In this document: positions 17,970-25,703 of the stretch, piece after piece
Numbering within the stretch: the stretch's first letter is position 1
Layout of the letters: each line of letters opens with the position of its first letter
Translations under genes and position numbers: made by a program
The notes under the pieces: model-generated
The model's database searches: none
Seen by the model: the letters and a program-made list of their open reading frames with translations, nothing else
What the model was told of the DNA's origin: nothing
NCBI GenBank assembly: GCA_020637515.1
Contig: JACKKG010000001.1
Span: forward strand, 558,001-622,000
DNA from: Rhodobacter sp.
Lineage (GTDB): Bacteria > Pseudomonadota > Alphaproteobacteria > Rhodobacterales > Rhodobacteraceae
DNA length: 64,000 nucleotides
Direction of reading: 5' to 3'

Positions 17970-19379
17970 ATGCTGACCATTCGCTTCGACAACACCTATG
18001 CGCGCGACCTCGAGGGCTTGTATCTGCCCTTTCAGGGCGCCGTCTCGCCCGACCCCGCGCTGGTCTGGCTGAACGAGGGGCTGGCAGACGAGCTGGGCCT
18101 TTCGGTGCCGGCACTGCGCACCCCCCAGGGGCTGGCGATGCTGACCGGAGGGGCGATGCCCGACGGGGCCTCGCCGCTGGCGATGGCCTATGCAGGGCAC
18201 CAGTTCGGCGGTTTCTCGCCGCAACTGGGCGACGGGCGGGCGATGCTGGTGGGCGAGGTGATCGACCGCCACGGGCAGCGACGCGACATCCATCTGAAAG
18301 GCTCGGGGCGGACACCGTTTTCGCGCGGCGGCGACGGCAAGGCCGTGCTGGGCCCCGTCCTGCGCGAGGTGCTGATCGGCGAGGCGATGCACGCACTGGG
18401 CATCCCCACCACCCGCGCGCTGGCCGCCACCACCACCGGCGAAACCGTCTGGCGTGAGACCCCGCAACAAGGCGCGGTGCTGGCACGGGTGGCCGCCAGC
18501 CACCTCAGGGTGGGCACGTTCCAGTTCTTTTATGCCCGCCAGGAAACCGCGCGTCTGCGCCGGCTGGCGGATTATGCCATCGCCCGCCACGACCCCGACC
18601 TGAGCGGCACACCCGACCGCTACCTGGCCTTTCTGCACCGGGTCATCGCCCGGCAGATGGCGCTGGTCGCGCGCTGGATGGCGGTGGGGTTCGTGCACGG
18701 GGTGATGAACACCGACAACATGACGATCTCGGGCGAGACGATCGACTATGGCCCCTGCGCCTTTATCGACGCGCACGACCCGGCGGCGGTCTATTCCTCG
18801 ATCGACCAGCAGGGGCGCTATGCCTATGGCAACCAGCCGCTGCTGGCGCGCTGGAACCTGGCCCGCCTGGCCGAGACGCTGTTGCCGCTGATCGCCGACG
18901 ACCCGCAGGACGCCCTGCCCGCCGTTCAGGACGCCATCGCGGGCGCCGAATCCCTGTATGCCGCCGAACGCCGGGCGCGGTTTTCCGCCAAGCTGGGCCT
19001 GGACGGCGCCCCGGATTCGCTGATCGACGGTTTCCTGGACATGCTGACCGCGCAGGGCGCCGATTTCACAAACGCCTTTCGCGCGCTCTCACCCGATGAC
19101 GACGCGCCGCTGCGCACGCTGATCGGTGCCGACCCCCGGTTCGAGGGCTGGCTGGCCGACTGGCGCGCCAGGGGGCCGGTCAATGCACGCGCGGTGAACC
19201 CGGTCTACATCCCGCGCAATCACGTCGTGGACGCCGCGCTGACCGCCGCCCAGGCGGGCGATCTGGCCCCGTTCCAGCGGTTGCTGGCGGCACTTCAGGA
19301 CCCGTTCACGCGCCGGCCCGGGTTCGAGGACCTCGAAACCCCCGGAACGGCCCATATCGTGACCTATTGCGGAACCTAG
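17970..19379 (+). CDS. selO: Protein adenylyltransferase SelO (YdiU)
   Basis: A 469-residue SelO pseudokinase. Family motifs are FGGFSPQLGDGRAMLVGEV (about residue 75), LKGSGRTPFSRGGDGKAVLG (about residue 108), RVAASHLRVGTFQF (about residue 172), and VHGVMNTDNMTISGETIDYG (about residue 245), which holds the Asn and Asp that bind metal-ATP. It transfers AMP to Ser/Thr/Tyr of target proteins in the redox stress response. The C-terminus ends TYCGT, keeping a Cys where some eukaryotic homologues have selenocysteine. The stop overlaps that of the opposing hydratase gene at CTAG 19376-19379. Confidence 0.95.
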   Translation: MLTIRFDNTYARDLEGLYLPFQGAVSPDPALVWLNEGLADELGLSVPALRTPQGLAMLTGGAMPDGASPLAMAYAGHQFGGFSPQLGDGRAMLVGEVIDRHGQRRDIHLKGSGRTPFSRGGDGKAVLGPVLREVLIGEAMHALGIPTTRALAATTTGETVWRETPQQGAVLARVAASHLRVGTFQFFYARQETARLRRLADYAIARHDPDLSGTPDRYLAFLHRVIARQMALVARWMAVGFVHGVMNTDNMTISGETIDYGPCAFIDAHDPAAVYSSIDQQGRYAYGNQPLLARWNLARLAETLLPLIADDPQDALPAVQDAIAGAESLYAAERRARFSAKLGLDGAPDSLIDGFLDMLTAQGADFTNAFRALSPDDDAPLRTLIGADPRFEGWLADWRARGPVNARAVNPVYIPRNHVVDAALTAAQAGDLAPFQRLLAALQDPFTRRPGFEDLETPGTAHIVTYCGT

Positions 19380-20140
19380 ACCACCCTGAGGGTCAGCGCC
19401 GGCAGATCCAGTGCGTCGCGTGTGCTCCAGACCTGGCCGGGGACGATCGGCAGCGCGCGGGTCAGCGTGCCGGTGCTGACGACGAAACCCGCGGGCAACA
19501 GGTCATCGCCGCGCTGGCGCACCAGGTCCCGCAGCGCCGCCATCGGCCCGCCACCCATGACGTTGCGCGCGTGCCCGGTGTCGGCCACCGCGCCGTCGCA
19601 GAGCAAGGCGATCTCGAAATCCGCCAACGCGGCCAGCACCCTTGGGGTCGCGGCGACAAAAGCCCCGGTGACGAGCGCGCCGTGCAACGCCCCCGCCGCG
19701 ACCGTGTCGGCGGCGCGAAAGGTCCAGCCCCGAAACGGCGATTGCACGATTTCGAACCCGCGCGCCACGCGGCGCACACAGGCCGCCAGCGCCGCGTCGT
19801 CCATGTCCGGGCGGGGCGCGGCACCGAGTTCCAGCACCACCTCGGGCTCGATCTTGGGTTCCATGTAGGCGCCCGCCGCGACCGGCCCCTCGATCCAGGT
19901 GGTGTCGAACACCGGGCCGTGGATCGGCGCGTGGACGTTGTATTCCTCCCATATGGTCGAGTTGGTGAACCCGGCCTTGACCCCGACAACCCGGGCCCCG
20001 CGCCGTTCGCGCAGGGCGGTCAGCGCAGCCTGCGCGCGATAGGCGGCGGGCAGTCCGAAATCGACATCCGATTCCGTGATCGGCGCCATCGGCACCCGTG
20101 TGTCAAAAGCGTGCTGGATCGCGTCGGCAAGCGTGATCAT
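19376..20140 (-). CDS. 2-oxo-hydratase (2-keto-4-pentenoate hydratase / FAH superfamily)
   Basis: A 254-residue member of the MhpD/HpcG/FAH superfamily. VGVKAGFTNSTIWEEYNV near residue 68 and the metal-binding EPKIEPEVVLEL near residue 112 are the family signatures, with ASFEIVQSPF-like FEIVQSPFRGW following. Known members hydrate 2-oxopent-4-enoate or decarboxylate 4-oxalocrotonate. No aromatic meta-cleavage genes are near, so the substrate is open. The start ATG 20140 overlaps the GAPDH stop by 4 nt, so it is co-translated with the GAPDH gene downstream of the bhc cluster. The stop overlaps selO at CTAG. Confidence 0.82.
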   Translation of the reverse strand: MITLADAIQHAFDTRVPMAPITESDVDFGLPAAYRAQAALTALRERRGARVVGVKAGFTNSTIWEEYNVHAPIHGPVFDTTWIEGPVAAGAYMEPKIEPEVVLELGAAPRPDMDDAALAACVRRVARGFEIVQSPFRGWTFRAADTVAAGALHGALVTGAFVAATPRVLAALADFEIALLCDGAVADTGHARNVMGGGPMAALRDLVRQRGDDLLPAGFVVSTGTLTRALPIVPGQVWSTRDALDLPALTLRVV

Positions 20141-21117
20141 CCCTGGTCCCCCATCCTGACGGCCATATCGAGCATTCTGCACGAAAAGCCCCATTCGTTG
20201 TCATACCACCCGAACACCCGGATCAGCCCGCCCCCCGTCACCCGCGTTTCCGGCAGGGCCATGACGATGCTTTCGGGCCGCGCGCGCAGATCCGAGGACA
20301 CCAGCGGCTTCCCCGTCCAGCCGATCACACCGCCCGCCCCGGCCAGAATCGCGTTCACCGATGCCACGTCGGCGGGCTGCCCCGGCACCACGCACAGATC
20401 CACCGCCGAGACGCTCGCCGTCGGCACCCGGACCGCGGCGCATTCGATTCGGCCCGCCATGCCCGGCAAAACCCGGTCCAGCAGCCGCCCGGCCGAGGTC
20501 GTCGTCGGCACCATCGACAGGGCCGCCGCGCGGTTCCGCGCCGGATCCGAACTGCGCGGCGCATCCACCGTGGGCTGGCTGCCGGTGTAGCAATGGATCG
20601 TCGTCATCCACCCCGCCGTGACGCCGAACGCCGAGTCCAGCACCCGAACCAGCGGCGCCAGCGCGTTGGTCGTGCACGAGGCATTCGACACGACTCGCAT
20701 CGCCGGGTCCAGAACCGCGTCATTCGCGCCCAGCACCACGGTCGCATCCGCGGCGTCCGAGGGTCCCGAGATCAGCACCCGGCGCGCGCCCGCCCCAAGG
20801 CCCCGTTCCGCAACCGCGCGGCTGTCCGCCTTGCCGGTGCATTCCAGCACCAGATCGACCCCGCGCAGGTCCAGCGCGGACAGGTCCGCCGCCTGCGTCA
20901 GCGGCAGGCGGTGCCCCTGCACGACCAACGCGTCACCTTGCAGCGCAACCCCGTCGAGCGGGCCGAACACGCTGTCGAACTCCAGCAGATAGGCGCAGGT
21001 TTCCGGCGGCGCGATGTCGTTGATCGCGACGATCTGCACCCCGGGCCAGCCGCCCTTCAGCCAGGCGCGCAGCACCGTGCGCCCGATCCGCCCGAACCCG
21101 TTGATGACAACCCGCAT
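20137..21117 (-). CDS. gap: Type I glyceraldehyde-3-phosphate dehydrogenase, probably a secondary paralogue
   Basis: A 326-residue GAPDH. The NAD motif VVINGFGRIGR is at residues 3-13, catalytic SNASCTTN is near residue 148, and phosphate-binding TTTSAGR and RVPTASVSAVDL lie near residues 204-240. GWYDNEWGFSCRM is the C-terminal signature. It interconverts glyceraldehyde-3-phosphate and 1,3-bisphosphoglycerate. Several positions (APPETCAYLLEFDSVFG in place of the usual LxDPxTLAHLLKYDS) look divergent, suggesting a second copy. It starts 45 nt after bhcD and may serve gluconeogenesis from bhc-derived oxaloacetate (inference). It also has its own candidate promoter. Confidence 0.88.
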   Translation of the reverse strand: MRVVINGFGRIGRTVLRAWLKGGWPGVQIVAINDIAPPETCAYLLEFDSVFGPLDGVALQGDALVVQGHRLPLTQAADLSALDLRGVDLVLECTGKADSRAVAERGLGAGARRVLISGPSDAADATVVLGANDAVLDPAMRVVSNASCTTNALAPLVRVLDSAFGVTAGWMTTIHCYTGSQPTVDAPRSSDPARNRAAALSMVPTTTSAGRLLDRVLPGMAGRIECAAVRVPTASVSAVDLCVVPGQPADVASVNAILAGAGGVIGWTGKPLVSSDLRARPESIVMALPETRVTGGGLIRVFGWYDNEWGFSCRMLDMAVRMGDQG

Positions 21118-21138
21118 GGCGCGCCTCCAGCCGTTACG

Positions 21139-21166
21139 CGGATAGAGCTACGCCTCGGGGGATCAA
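21139..21166 (-). promoter_or_regulatory. Candidate promoter for gap-hydratase
   Basis: On the minus strand TTGATC (21166-21161), a 16-nt spacer and TATCCG (21144-21139) precede the gap ATG by 21 nt. The -35 overlaps the stop codon of bhcD, so the two downstream genes may be transcribed both from the bhc promoter and separately. Confidence 0.4.
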
Positions 21167-22116
21167 AGCTCAACCTCGGCGGCCAGTCCCTGCGCGCGCG
21201 CCAGCTCCACCACCCGCGCCGCCACGGCAATGTCCTGCAACCCCACGCCCGTGCCGTCGAAAAGCGTGATCTCCTCGGCCGAGCGGCGCCCCTCGGCCGC
21301 GCCGGTCAGGACCGCGCCGATCGGCGTGATGTCCTCGGCCCGCAGCAGCCCCTGGGCCACCGCGTGCTGCGCCTCGCCCAGCAGGACCGATTGCGCCACC
21401 TCGTCGGCGAACACCCGGGCACGGGCCAGCAGCGCGGGCTCCACCTCCTGCTTGCCGATGGTGTCGGTGCCCATGCAGGCCAGATGCGTGCCCGGGCGCA
21501 CATGCTCTGCGGCCAACGAAAAGGCCGGCGCCGAGGTGATGGTGACGATCACGTCGGCCTCGACCATGCGCTCCAGCGGAACGGCCTCGAACGGCAGGCC
21601 CAGCTCCGCCGCCACGGCGCCCAGCCTGGGCAGCATGTCGGGATGATAGTTCCAGGCGATGACCCGTTCAAACCGCCGCACCCGGGCCGCCGCGCGCAAC
21701 TGGAACGCCGCCTGGTGCCCGGCGCCCACCATCCCCAACACCCGCGCATCCGCCCGCGCCAGCCGGTCGATGGAAACCGCGCTCGCCGCCGCCGTCCTGA
21801 GAGCGGTCAGCAGATTCCCCCCGACCGCCGCCTGCAGGACGCCAGTTTCCGGGTCGAACAGAAACACGGTAGACTGGTGATTGATCAGCCCCCGCGCCGC
21901 GTTCCCCGGGAAATAGCCGCCCGCCTTCACGCCCAGCGCACGGGCGTCGATCCCCGATTTGAACCCGTATTGCCGCCCGCCGCCCAGCGCCTCGCGCACC
22001 ACGGGAAAATTCCGCGCCGACCCGTCCGCCATGCTCGCGAACACCGCCTCGACCGCGCCAAAGGCTTCCTCGGGCGTCATCAACCCGGCGATCATCGTTT
22101 CGGGAACCACGAACAT
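21163..22116 (-). CDS. bhcD: Iminosuccinate reductase (BhcD)
   Basis: A 317-residue protein of the ornithine cyclodeaminase/mu-crystallin family. Its N-terminus (IAGLMTPEEAFGAVEAVFAS), LINHQSTVFLFDPETG near residue 78, NLLTALRTAAASAVSI near residue 101, the NAD motif GMVGAGHQAAFQ near residue 128 and EITLFDGTGVGLQD near the end match my recollection of Paracoccus BhcD closely. It reduces iminosuccinate to L-aspartate with NADH, the last step of the beta-hydroxyaspartate cycle, regenerating the amino donor for BhcA. I chose ATG 22116 because AAAGGGG lies 6 nt upstream; an ATG at 22131 would add MKGVP from repeat sequence. The 66-nt gap to bhcC is repeat copy 3. Confidence 0.92.
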   Translation of the reverse strand: MFVVPETMIAGLMTPEEAFGAVEAVFASMADGSARNFPVVREALGGGRQYGFKSGIDARALGVKAGGYFPGNAARGLINHQSTVFLFDPETGVLQAAVGGNLLTALRTAAASAVSIDRLARADARVLGMVGAGHQAAFQLRAAARVRRFERVIAWNYHPDMLPRLGAVAAELGLPFEAVPLERMVEADVIVTITSAPAFSLAAEHVRPGTHLACMGTDTIGKQEVEPALLARARVFADEVAQSVLLGEAQHAVAQGLLRAEDITPIGAVLTGAAEGRRSAEEITLFDGTGVGLQDIAVAARVVELARAQGLAAEVEL

Positions 22117-22180
22117 CGGCACCCCTTTCATCTTGTCTCAAATACGCTGCGGGGGTCCGGGGGTGCAAAACCCCCGGCGC
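22116..22180 (-). repeat. Dispersed intergenic repeat, copy 3, inside the bhc operon
   Basis: Read on the minus strand it has a perfect hairpin CCGGGGG-TTTTGCA-CCCCCGG (22177-22157), then ACCCCCGCAGCGTATTTGAG, then ACAAGATGAAAGGGG. This is nearly the same as copy 1 (GTATTTGCGACAAGATGA). Its last bases, AAAGGGG, form the Shine-Dalgarno of bhcD. Confidence 0.65.
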
Positions 22181-22182
22181 TC

Positions 22183-23346
22183 TCAATAGGCCTTGCCGCG
22201 GGCCGAGACGGGCCAGACGCTTTCCACCACGCCGCCCCGCACGCCGACATACCAGTCGTGCACGTTGCAGGTGGGGTCGCAGTGTCCCGGCACCAGCCGC
22301 AGCATGTCGCCCACGGCCAGCACGCCCTGGGGATCCTCGACCACGCCGTGTTCATCCGAGCATTTCACATAGCTCACGTCGTCGCGGCCGAACACCACGG
22401 GCAGGCCGGAATCCACCGACTGCGCCTTCAGCCCGGCATCGACGATCGCCTTGTTCGCCTTGGCGTGGCTCATGACCGAGGTGAGGATGAACAGCGCGTT
22501 TTCCCATTCGCCACGGTCGATCCGCTGGCCGTCGGCGTCCAGGATGCGGCCGTAATCGGCATCCATGAAGGCGTAGCTGCCGCATTGCAGCTCGTTGTAG
22601 ACGCCCGAGGTGCTTTCGAAATAGTAGCTGCCGGTGCCGCCGCCGCCGACGATGTCGCAGTCCAGCCCCACGGCCTTCAGCCCGGCAACCGCATCGGCCA
22701 CCATTGCCACCGCGACATCCAGCTTGGCCTTGCGGTCCTGGAAGCGGTCCAGATGCTGCATCGCGCCCTGATAGGCCTGGATGCCGGCGAATGTCAGACC
22801 GGGCGCCGCGTCGATGGCCTGCGCCAACGCCACCACCTCAGGGGTCGTGGTGACGCCGCAGCGCCCGGCGCCGCAGTCGATCTCGACCAGGCATTCGATG
22901 CGGGTGCCGTGCTTGACCGCCGCCGCCGACAGTTCGGCCACGTTGGCCATGTCGTCAACGCAGACGATGGTGCGCGCGCCCAGTTTCGGCAGTCGCGCCA
23001 GCCGGTCGATGCGCGCCGCGCCGCGCACCTGGTTGGACACCAGCACGTCCTTGACACCCGCGCGGGCAAAGACCTCGGCCTCGCTGACCTTCTGGCAACA
23101 GACGCCACAGGCGCCGCCCAGCGATTCCTGCAAGCGATAGACATCGACCGACTTGTGCATCTTGCCGTGCACCCGGTGGCGCATTCCATGCGCCTTTGCA
23201 TAGTCGCCCATTTTCTTCACGTTGCGTTCCAGCGCGTCCAGATCCAGCACCAGGCAGGGGGTCTGGATCTCGGCCTCGGTCATGCCGGGCAGGGCGGGAA
23301 TGTCGTAGCCGACCTCGAGGCCGGCGAAAGGGGTGGATGCGTTCAT
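22183..23346 (-). CDS. bhcC: Beta-hydroxyaspartate aldolase (BhcC)
   Basis: A 387-residue PLP enzyme of the D-threonine aldolase/DSD1-like alanine racemase-fold family. TPCLVLDLDALERNVKKM is near residue 29. The PLP region is RHRVHGKMHKSVD with Lys62 as the probable Schiff-base residue. GGGGTGSYYFEST near residue 213 binds the cofactor phosphate. The metal site is PGHCDPTCNVHDW with His355 and Asp357. It joins glyoxylate and glycine to (2R,3S)-beta-hydroxyaspartate, the entry step of the cycle. The start ATG 23346 has GGGAG upstream. It lies 46 nt after bhcB in the operon order A-B-C-D. Confidence 0.93.
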   Translation of the reverse strand: MNASTPFAGLEVGYDIPALPGMTEAEIQTPCLVLDLDALERNVKKMGDYAKAHGMRHRVHGKMHKSVDVYRLQESLGGACGVCCQKVSEAEVFARAGVKDVLVSNQVRGAARIDRLARLPKLGARTIVCVDDMANVAELSAAAVKHGTRIECLVEIDCGAGRCGVTTTPEVVALAQAIDAAPGLTFAGIQAYQGAMQHLDRFQDRKAKLDVAVAMVADAVAGLKAVGLDCDIVGGGGTGSYYFESTSGVYNELQCGSYAFMDADYGRILDADGQRIDRGEWENALFILTSVMSHAKANKAIVDAGLKAQSVDSGLPVVFGRDDVSYVKCSDEHGVVEDPQGVLAVGDMLRLVPGHCDPTCNVHDWYVGVRGGVVESVWPVSARGKAY

Positions 23347-23392
23347 GATGGTCTCCCGAACCGTGAAAATCGCGCTGCGCCTGGGGCGGGGG

Positions 23393-24346
23393 TCACCCCG
23401 CCATCCAGGGCAACCTGTCCAGATCGACGTTGCCGCCGGTGATGATGACGCCGACACGCTTGCCGGCAAAGGCGGCCCTGTTCTTGAGGATCACCGCAAG
23501 CGGCACCGCGCTCGAGGGCTCCATGACGACGCGCAGGTGCTTCCAGGTCAGCTTCATCGCCTCGATGATCTCGGCGTCGCTGGCGGTATGGATTTCGCTG
23601 ACGCGGTTCGACACGAAATGCCAGGTCAGCTCCTTCAGCGGCACCAGCAACCCGTCGGCCACGGTTTTCGGCGCGTCGTCGGCGATGATATGCCCGGCCT
23701 TGAAGCTGCGATAGGCGTCGTCCGCCTGCTCGGGCTCGGCCGCGATCACCTGGCAGTCGGGCGCCAGCGTGGACAGCGTCAGACAGGTGCCCGAGATCAT
23801 CCCGCCCCCGCCGATCGGCGCCACCACGGCATCCAGACCGCCGGACTGCTCCCACAGTTCGCGCGCGCAGGTCCCCTGCCCCGCGATCACGCGCGGGTCG
23901 TTATAGGGATGCACGAAATCCCCACCGGTTTCCGCCTGCACCCGGGCAAAGGTTTCCTCGCGCGACGAGGTCGAGGGCTCGCATTCGGTAATCACCCCGC
24001 CATAGCGGCGCACCGTGTCCTTCTTGGCCTGCGGCGCGGTGCGCGGCATGACCACGTTGCAGGGGATGCCGCGCAATTTCGCCGCATAGCTCAGGCACGA
24101 GGCATGATTGCCCGACGAATGCGTCGCCACGCCCCGCGCCGCCTGCTCGGCACTCAGGCCGAACACCGCGTTGGTGGCGCCGCGCACCTTGAAGGCGCCC
24201 GGCTCCTGGAAGTTTTCGCATTTGAAGACCAGGTCCGCGCCGGTCAGTTCGTTCAGGTAATCCGAGGTCCGGATCGGCGTGCGCCGGATATGGGGCGCGA
24301 TCCGCTCGTGCGCGGCCAGCATGTCGTCATAGGTGGGAATATACAT
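23393..24346 (-). CDS. bhcB: Beta-hydroxyaspartate dehydratase (BhcB)
   Basis: A 317-residue fold type II PLP enzyme of the serine/threonine dehydratase family. The PLP lysine is Lys53 in FQEPGAFKVRGA, SSGNHASCLSYAA near residue 77 binds substrate, and the glycine-rich APIGGGGMISG near residue 176 holds the cofactor phosphate. In the beta-hydroxyaspartate cycle the enzyme removes water from beta-hydroxyaspartate to give iminosuccinate. General annotation would be threonine dehydratase; position between bhcA and bhcC gives the specific call. AGGGAC lies 8 nt before the ATG, 13 nt after bhcA. The C-terminus ends at MAG without an ACT domain, unlike biosynthetic IlvA. Confidence 0.93.
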   Translation of the reverse strand: MYIPTYDDMLAAHERIAPHIRRTPIRTSDYLNELTGADLVFKCENFQEPGAFKVRGATNAVFGLSAEQAARGVATHSSGNHASCLSYAAKLRGIPCNVVMPRTAPQAKKDTVRRYGGVITECEPSTSSREETFARVQAETGGDFVHPYNDPRVIAGQGTCARELWEQSGGLDAVVAPIGGGGMISGTCLTLSTLAPDCQVIAAEPEQADDAYRSFKAGHIIADDAPKTVADGLLVPLKELTWHFVSNRVSEIHTASDAEIIEAMKLTWKHLRVVMEPSSAVPLAVILKNRAAFAGKRVGVIITGGNVDLDRLPWMAG

Positions 24347-24359
24347 CGTCGTCCGTCCC

Positions 24360-25544
24360 TTATGCCGCCGCCGCCAGGCGCACGGTGCCGCGGAAATACT
24401 CCTGCGCCGCCGCCACGCCCGATCCCAGCCGGACCGGCCAGCCCAGATCGGCCATGACCATTTCCGCCGTCGCCAGACCCGCCAGCACCATCACATCCGA
24501 CAGCATCCCCAGATGCCCGATGCGGAACACCTTGCCCGCGACCGCGCCCAGTCCGACGCCAAAGGCGACGTGATACTTCTCGGCCGCCAGTTTCACGACC
24601 TCGGTGCCGTCGAACCCGGGGGGCGCGACAACCGCCGTCACCGTGTCCGAGGCCAGCGCCGGTGAGGCCGCGCAGATCTCCAGCCCCCAGGCGGCCACCG
24701 CGCGGCGCACCCCCTCGGCCAGGCGGTGATGGCGGGCAAAGACGGCGTCGAGACCTTCCTCCTCGAGCATCTCGATGGACCTGGCCAGACCCGCGATCAG
24801 GCCGACCGGGGGCGTATAGGGATAGCCGCCCGCCGCGTAGCCCTTTTGCTGGTCGCGCAGGTCGAAATAGGTGCGCGCCAGCCCGGCACCGGCCATCGAC
24901 GCAAGCGCCTTGTCCGACACGCCCAGGATCGCCAGACCCGCCGGCAGCATGAAGCCCTTTTGACTGCCGGTCACGGCGATATCGACGCCCCACCGGCTGA
25001 ATTCGAACGGCATCGACGCAATGGAACTGACCCCGTCCACGAACAGCAGCGCGCCATGCCCGGCACGGTCCATCGCCTTGCGCAGGCCGCCGATGTCGGA
25101 CCGGACGCCGGTCGCCGTTTCGTTGTGCGTGGCCAGCACCGCCTTGATACGGCCCTGGGTGTCGGCCTTCAGCGCGGCCTGGATCCGTTCCTGCGGCATG
25201 CCGTGCCCCCAGGGGGTTTCCAGGATCTCGACCGTCAAGCCGTGCCGCTGGCACAGGTCGATCCAGCGTTGGCTGAACATGCCGAAGCGCGCGGCCAGAA
25301 CGGTATCGCCCGGGCTGAGGGTGTTGGTGATCGCCGCTTCCCAGCCGCCGGTGCCGGTGGCGGGCAGCAGGAAAACCTCGCCCGCGTCCATCTTCAGCAC
25401 CCGCTTCACCCCGGCCACGGCGGGGCGGAACATCGCCGCAAACGCCGGCGAGCGGTGATCCAGGGTCGCCACGTCGCAGGCCTTGCGGATCGCGTCGGGC
25501 ATGTTGGTGGGGCCGGGAATGAAAACGGGGTTCTGGGCGTGCAT
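24360..25544 (-). CDS. bhcA: Aspartate-glyoxylate aminotransferase (BhcA)
   Basis: A 394-residue fold type I aminotransferase of the serine-glyoxylate aminotransferase family. FIPGPTNMPDAIRKACD opens the protein, PATGTGGWEAAI near residue 61 binds PLP phosphate, LFVDGVSS near residue 167 holds the PLP Asp, and Lys196 in TGSQKGFML is the Schiff-base lysine. It transfers the amino group of aspartate to glyoxylate, producing glycine and oxaloacetate. It is first in the operon, with AAGGAG 7 nt before ATG 25544; a longer frame to 25622 runs through the AT-rich operator region and is not coding. Serine-glyoxylate activity is the main alternative, but the whole cluster supports BhcA. Confidence 0.93.
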   Translation of the reverse strand: MHAQNPVFIPGPTNMPDAIRKACDVATLDHRSPAFAAMFRPAVAGVKRVLKMDAGEVFLLPATGTGGWEAAITNTLSPGDTVLAARFGMFSQRWIDLCQRHGLTVEILETPWGHGMPQERIQAALKADTQGRIKAVLATHNETATGVRSDIGGLRKAMDRAGHGALLFVDGVSSIASMPFEFSRWGVDIAVTGSQKGFMLPAGLAILGVSDKALASMAGAGLARTYFDLRDQQKGYAAGGYPYTPPVGLIAGLARSIEMLEEEGLDAVFARHHRLAEGVRRAVAAWGLEICAASPALASDTVTAVVAPPGFDGTEVVKLAAEKYHVAFGVGLGAVAGKVFRIGHLGMLSDVMVLAGLATAEMVMADLGWPVRLGSGVAAAQEYFRGTVRLAAAA

Positions 25545-25570
25545 GGTCGCGCTCCTTGATGGCTGAGCCC

Positions 25571-25600
25571 AAGGTAGGCGAAGCACCCGGTTCACCGCAA
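25571..25600 (-). promoter_or_regulatory. Candidate bhcA promoter
   Basis: On the minus strand TTGCGG (25600-25595), an 18-nt spacer and TACCTT (25576-25571) would start transcription about 20 nt before the bhcA ATG. Operator site 1 lies just upstream of the -35, a position expected for activation. Confidence 0.45.
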
Positions 25601-25607
25601 TTTTTTT

Positions 25608-25644
25608 GAAATCTTTTTTCACAAAGCGAAAAACAGGGATTTTC
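25608..25644. promoter_or_regulatory. Putative BhcR operator, site 1
   Basis: TTTTTC (25615-25620) and GAAAAA (25628-25633) are perfect inverted arms around the 7-nt spacer ACAAAGC. They are flanked by GAAATC (25608-25613) and GATTTTC (25638-25644), giving a nested palindrome. The stretch is A/T-rich in GC-rich DNA and lies between the divergent bhcA and bhcR genes. Confidence 0.55.
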
Positions 25645-25666
25645 CGTTCCAGAATAATCTGTTACA

Positions 25667-25686
25667 CTTTTTCATAGGGCGAAAGT
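25667..25686. promoter_or_regulatory. Putative BhcR operator, site 2
   Basis: CTTTTTCATAGGGCGAAAGT has the same layout as site 1 (TTTTTC, 7-nt spacer ending GC, GAAA) and matches it at 14 of 20 positions. The sites are 53 bp apart, about five helical turns. Site 2 ends 17 nt before the bhcR ATG, where binding would be expected to repress bhcR. Confidence 0.5.
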
Positions 25687-25703
25687 AATTTTTGGAAACG
25701 CGC

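Noticed and set aside
24360..25622. Longer BhcA reading starting at 25622
   Set aside because: The extra 26 residues are encoded by the AT-rich operator and promoter region and lack a ribosome-binding site; ATG 25544 has AAGGAG.
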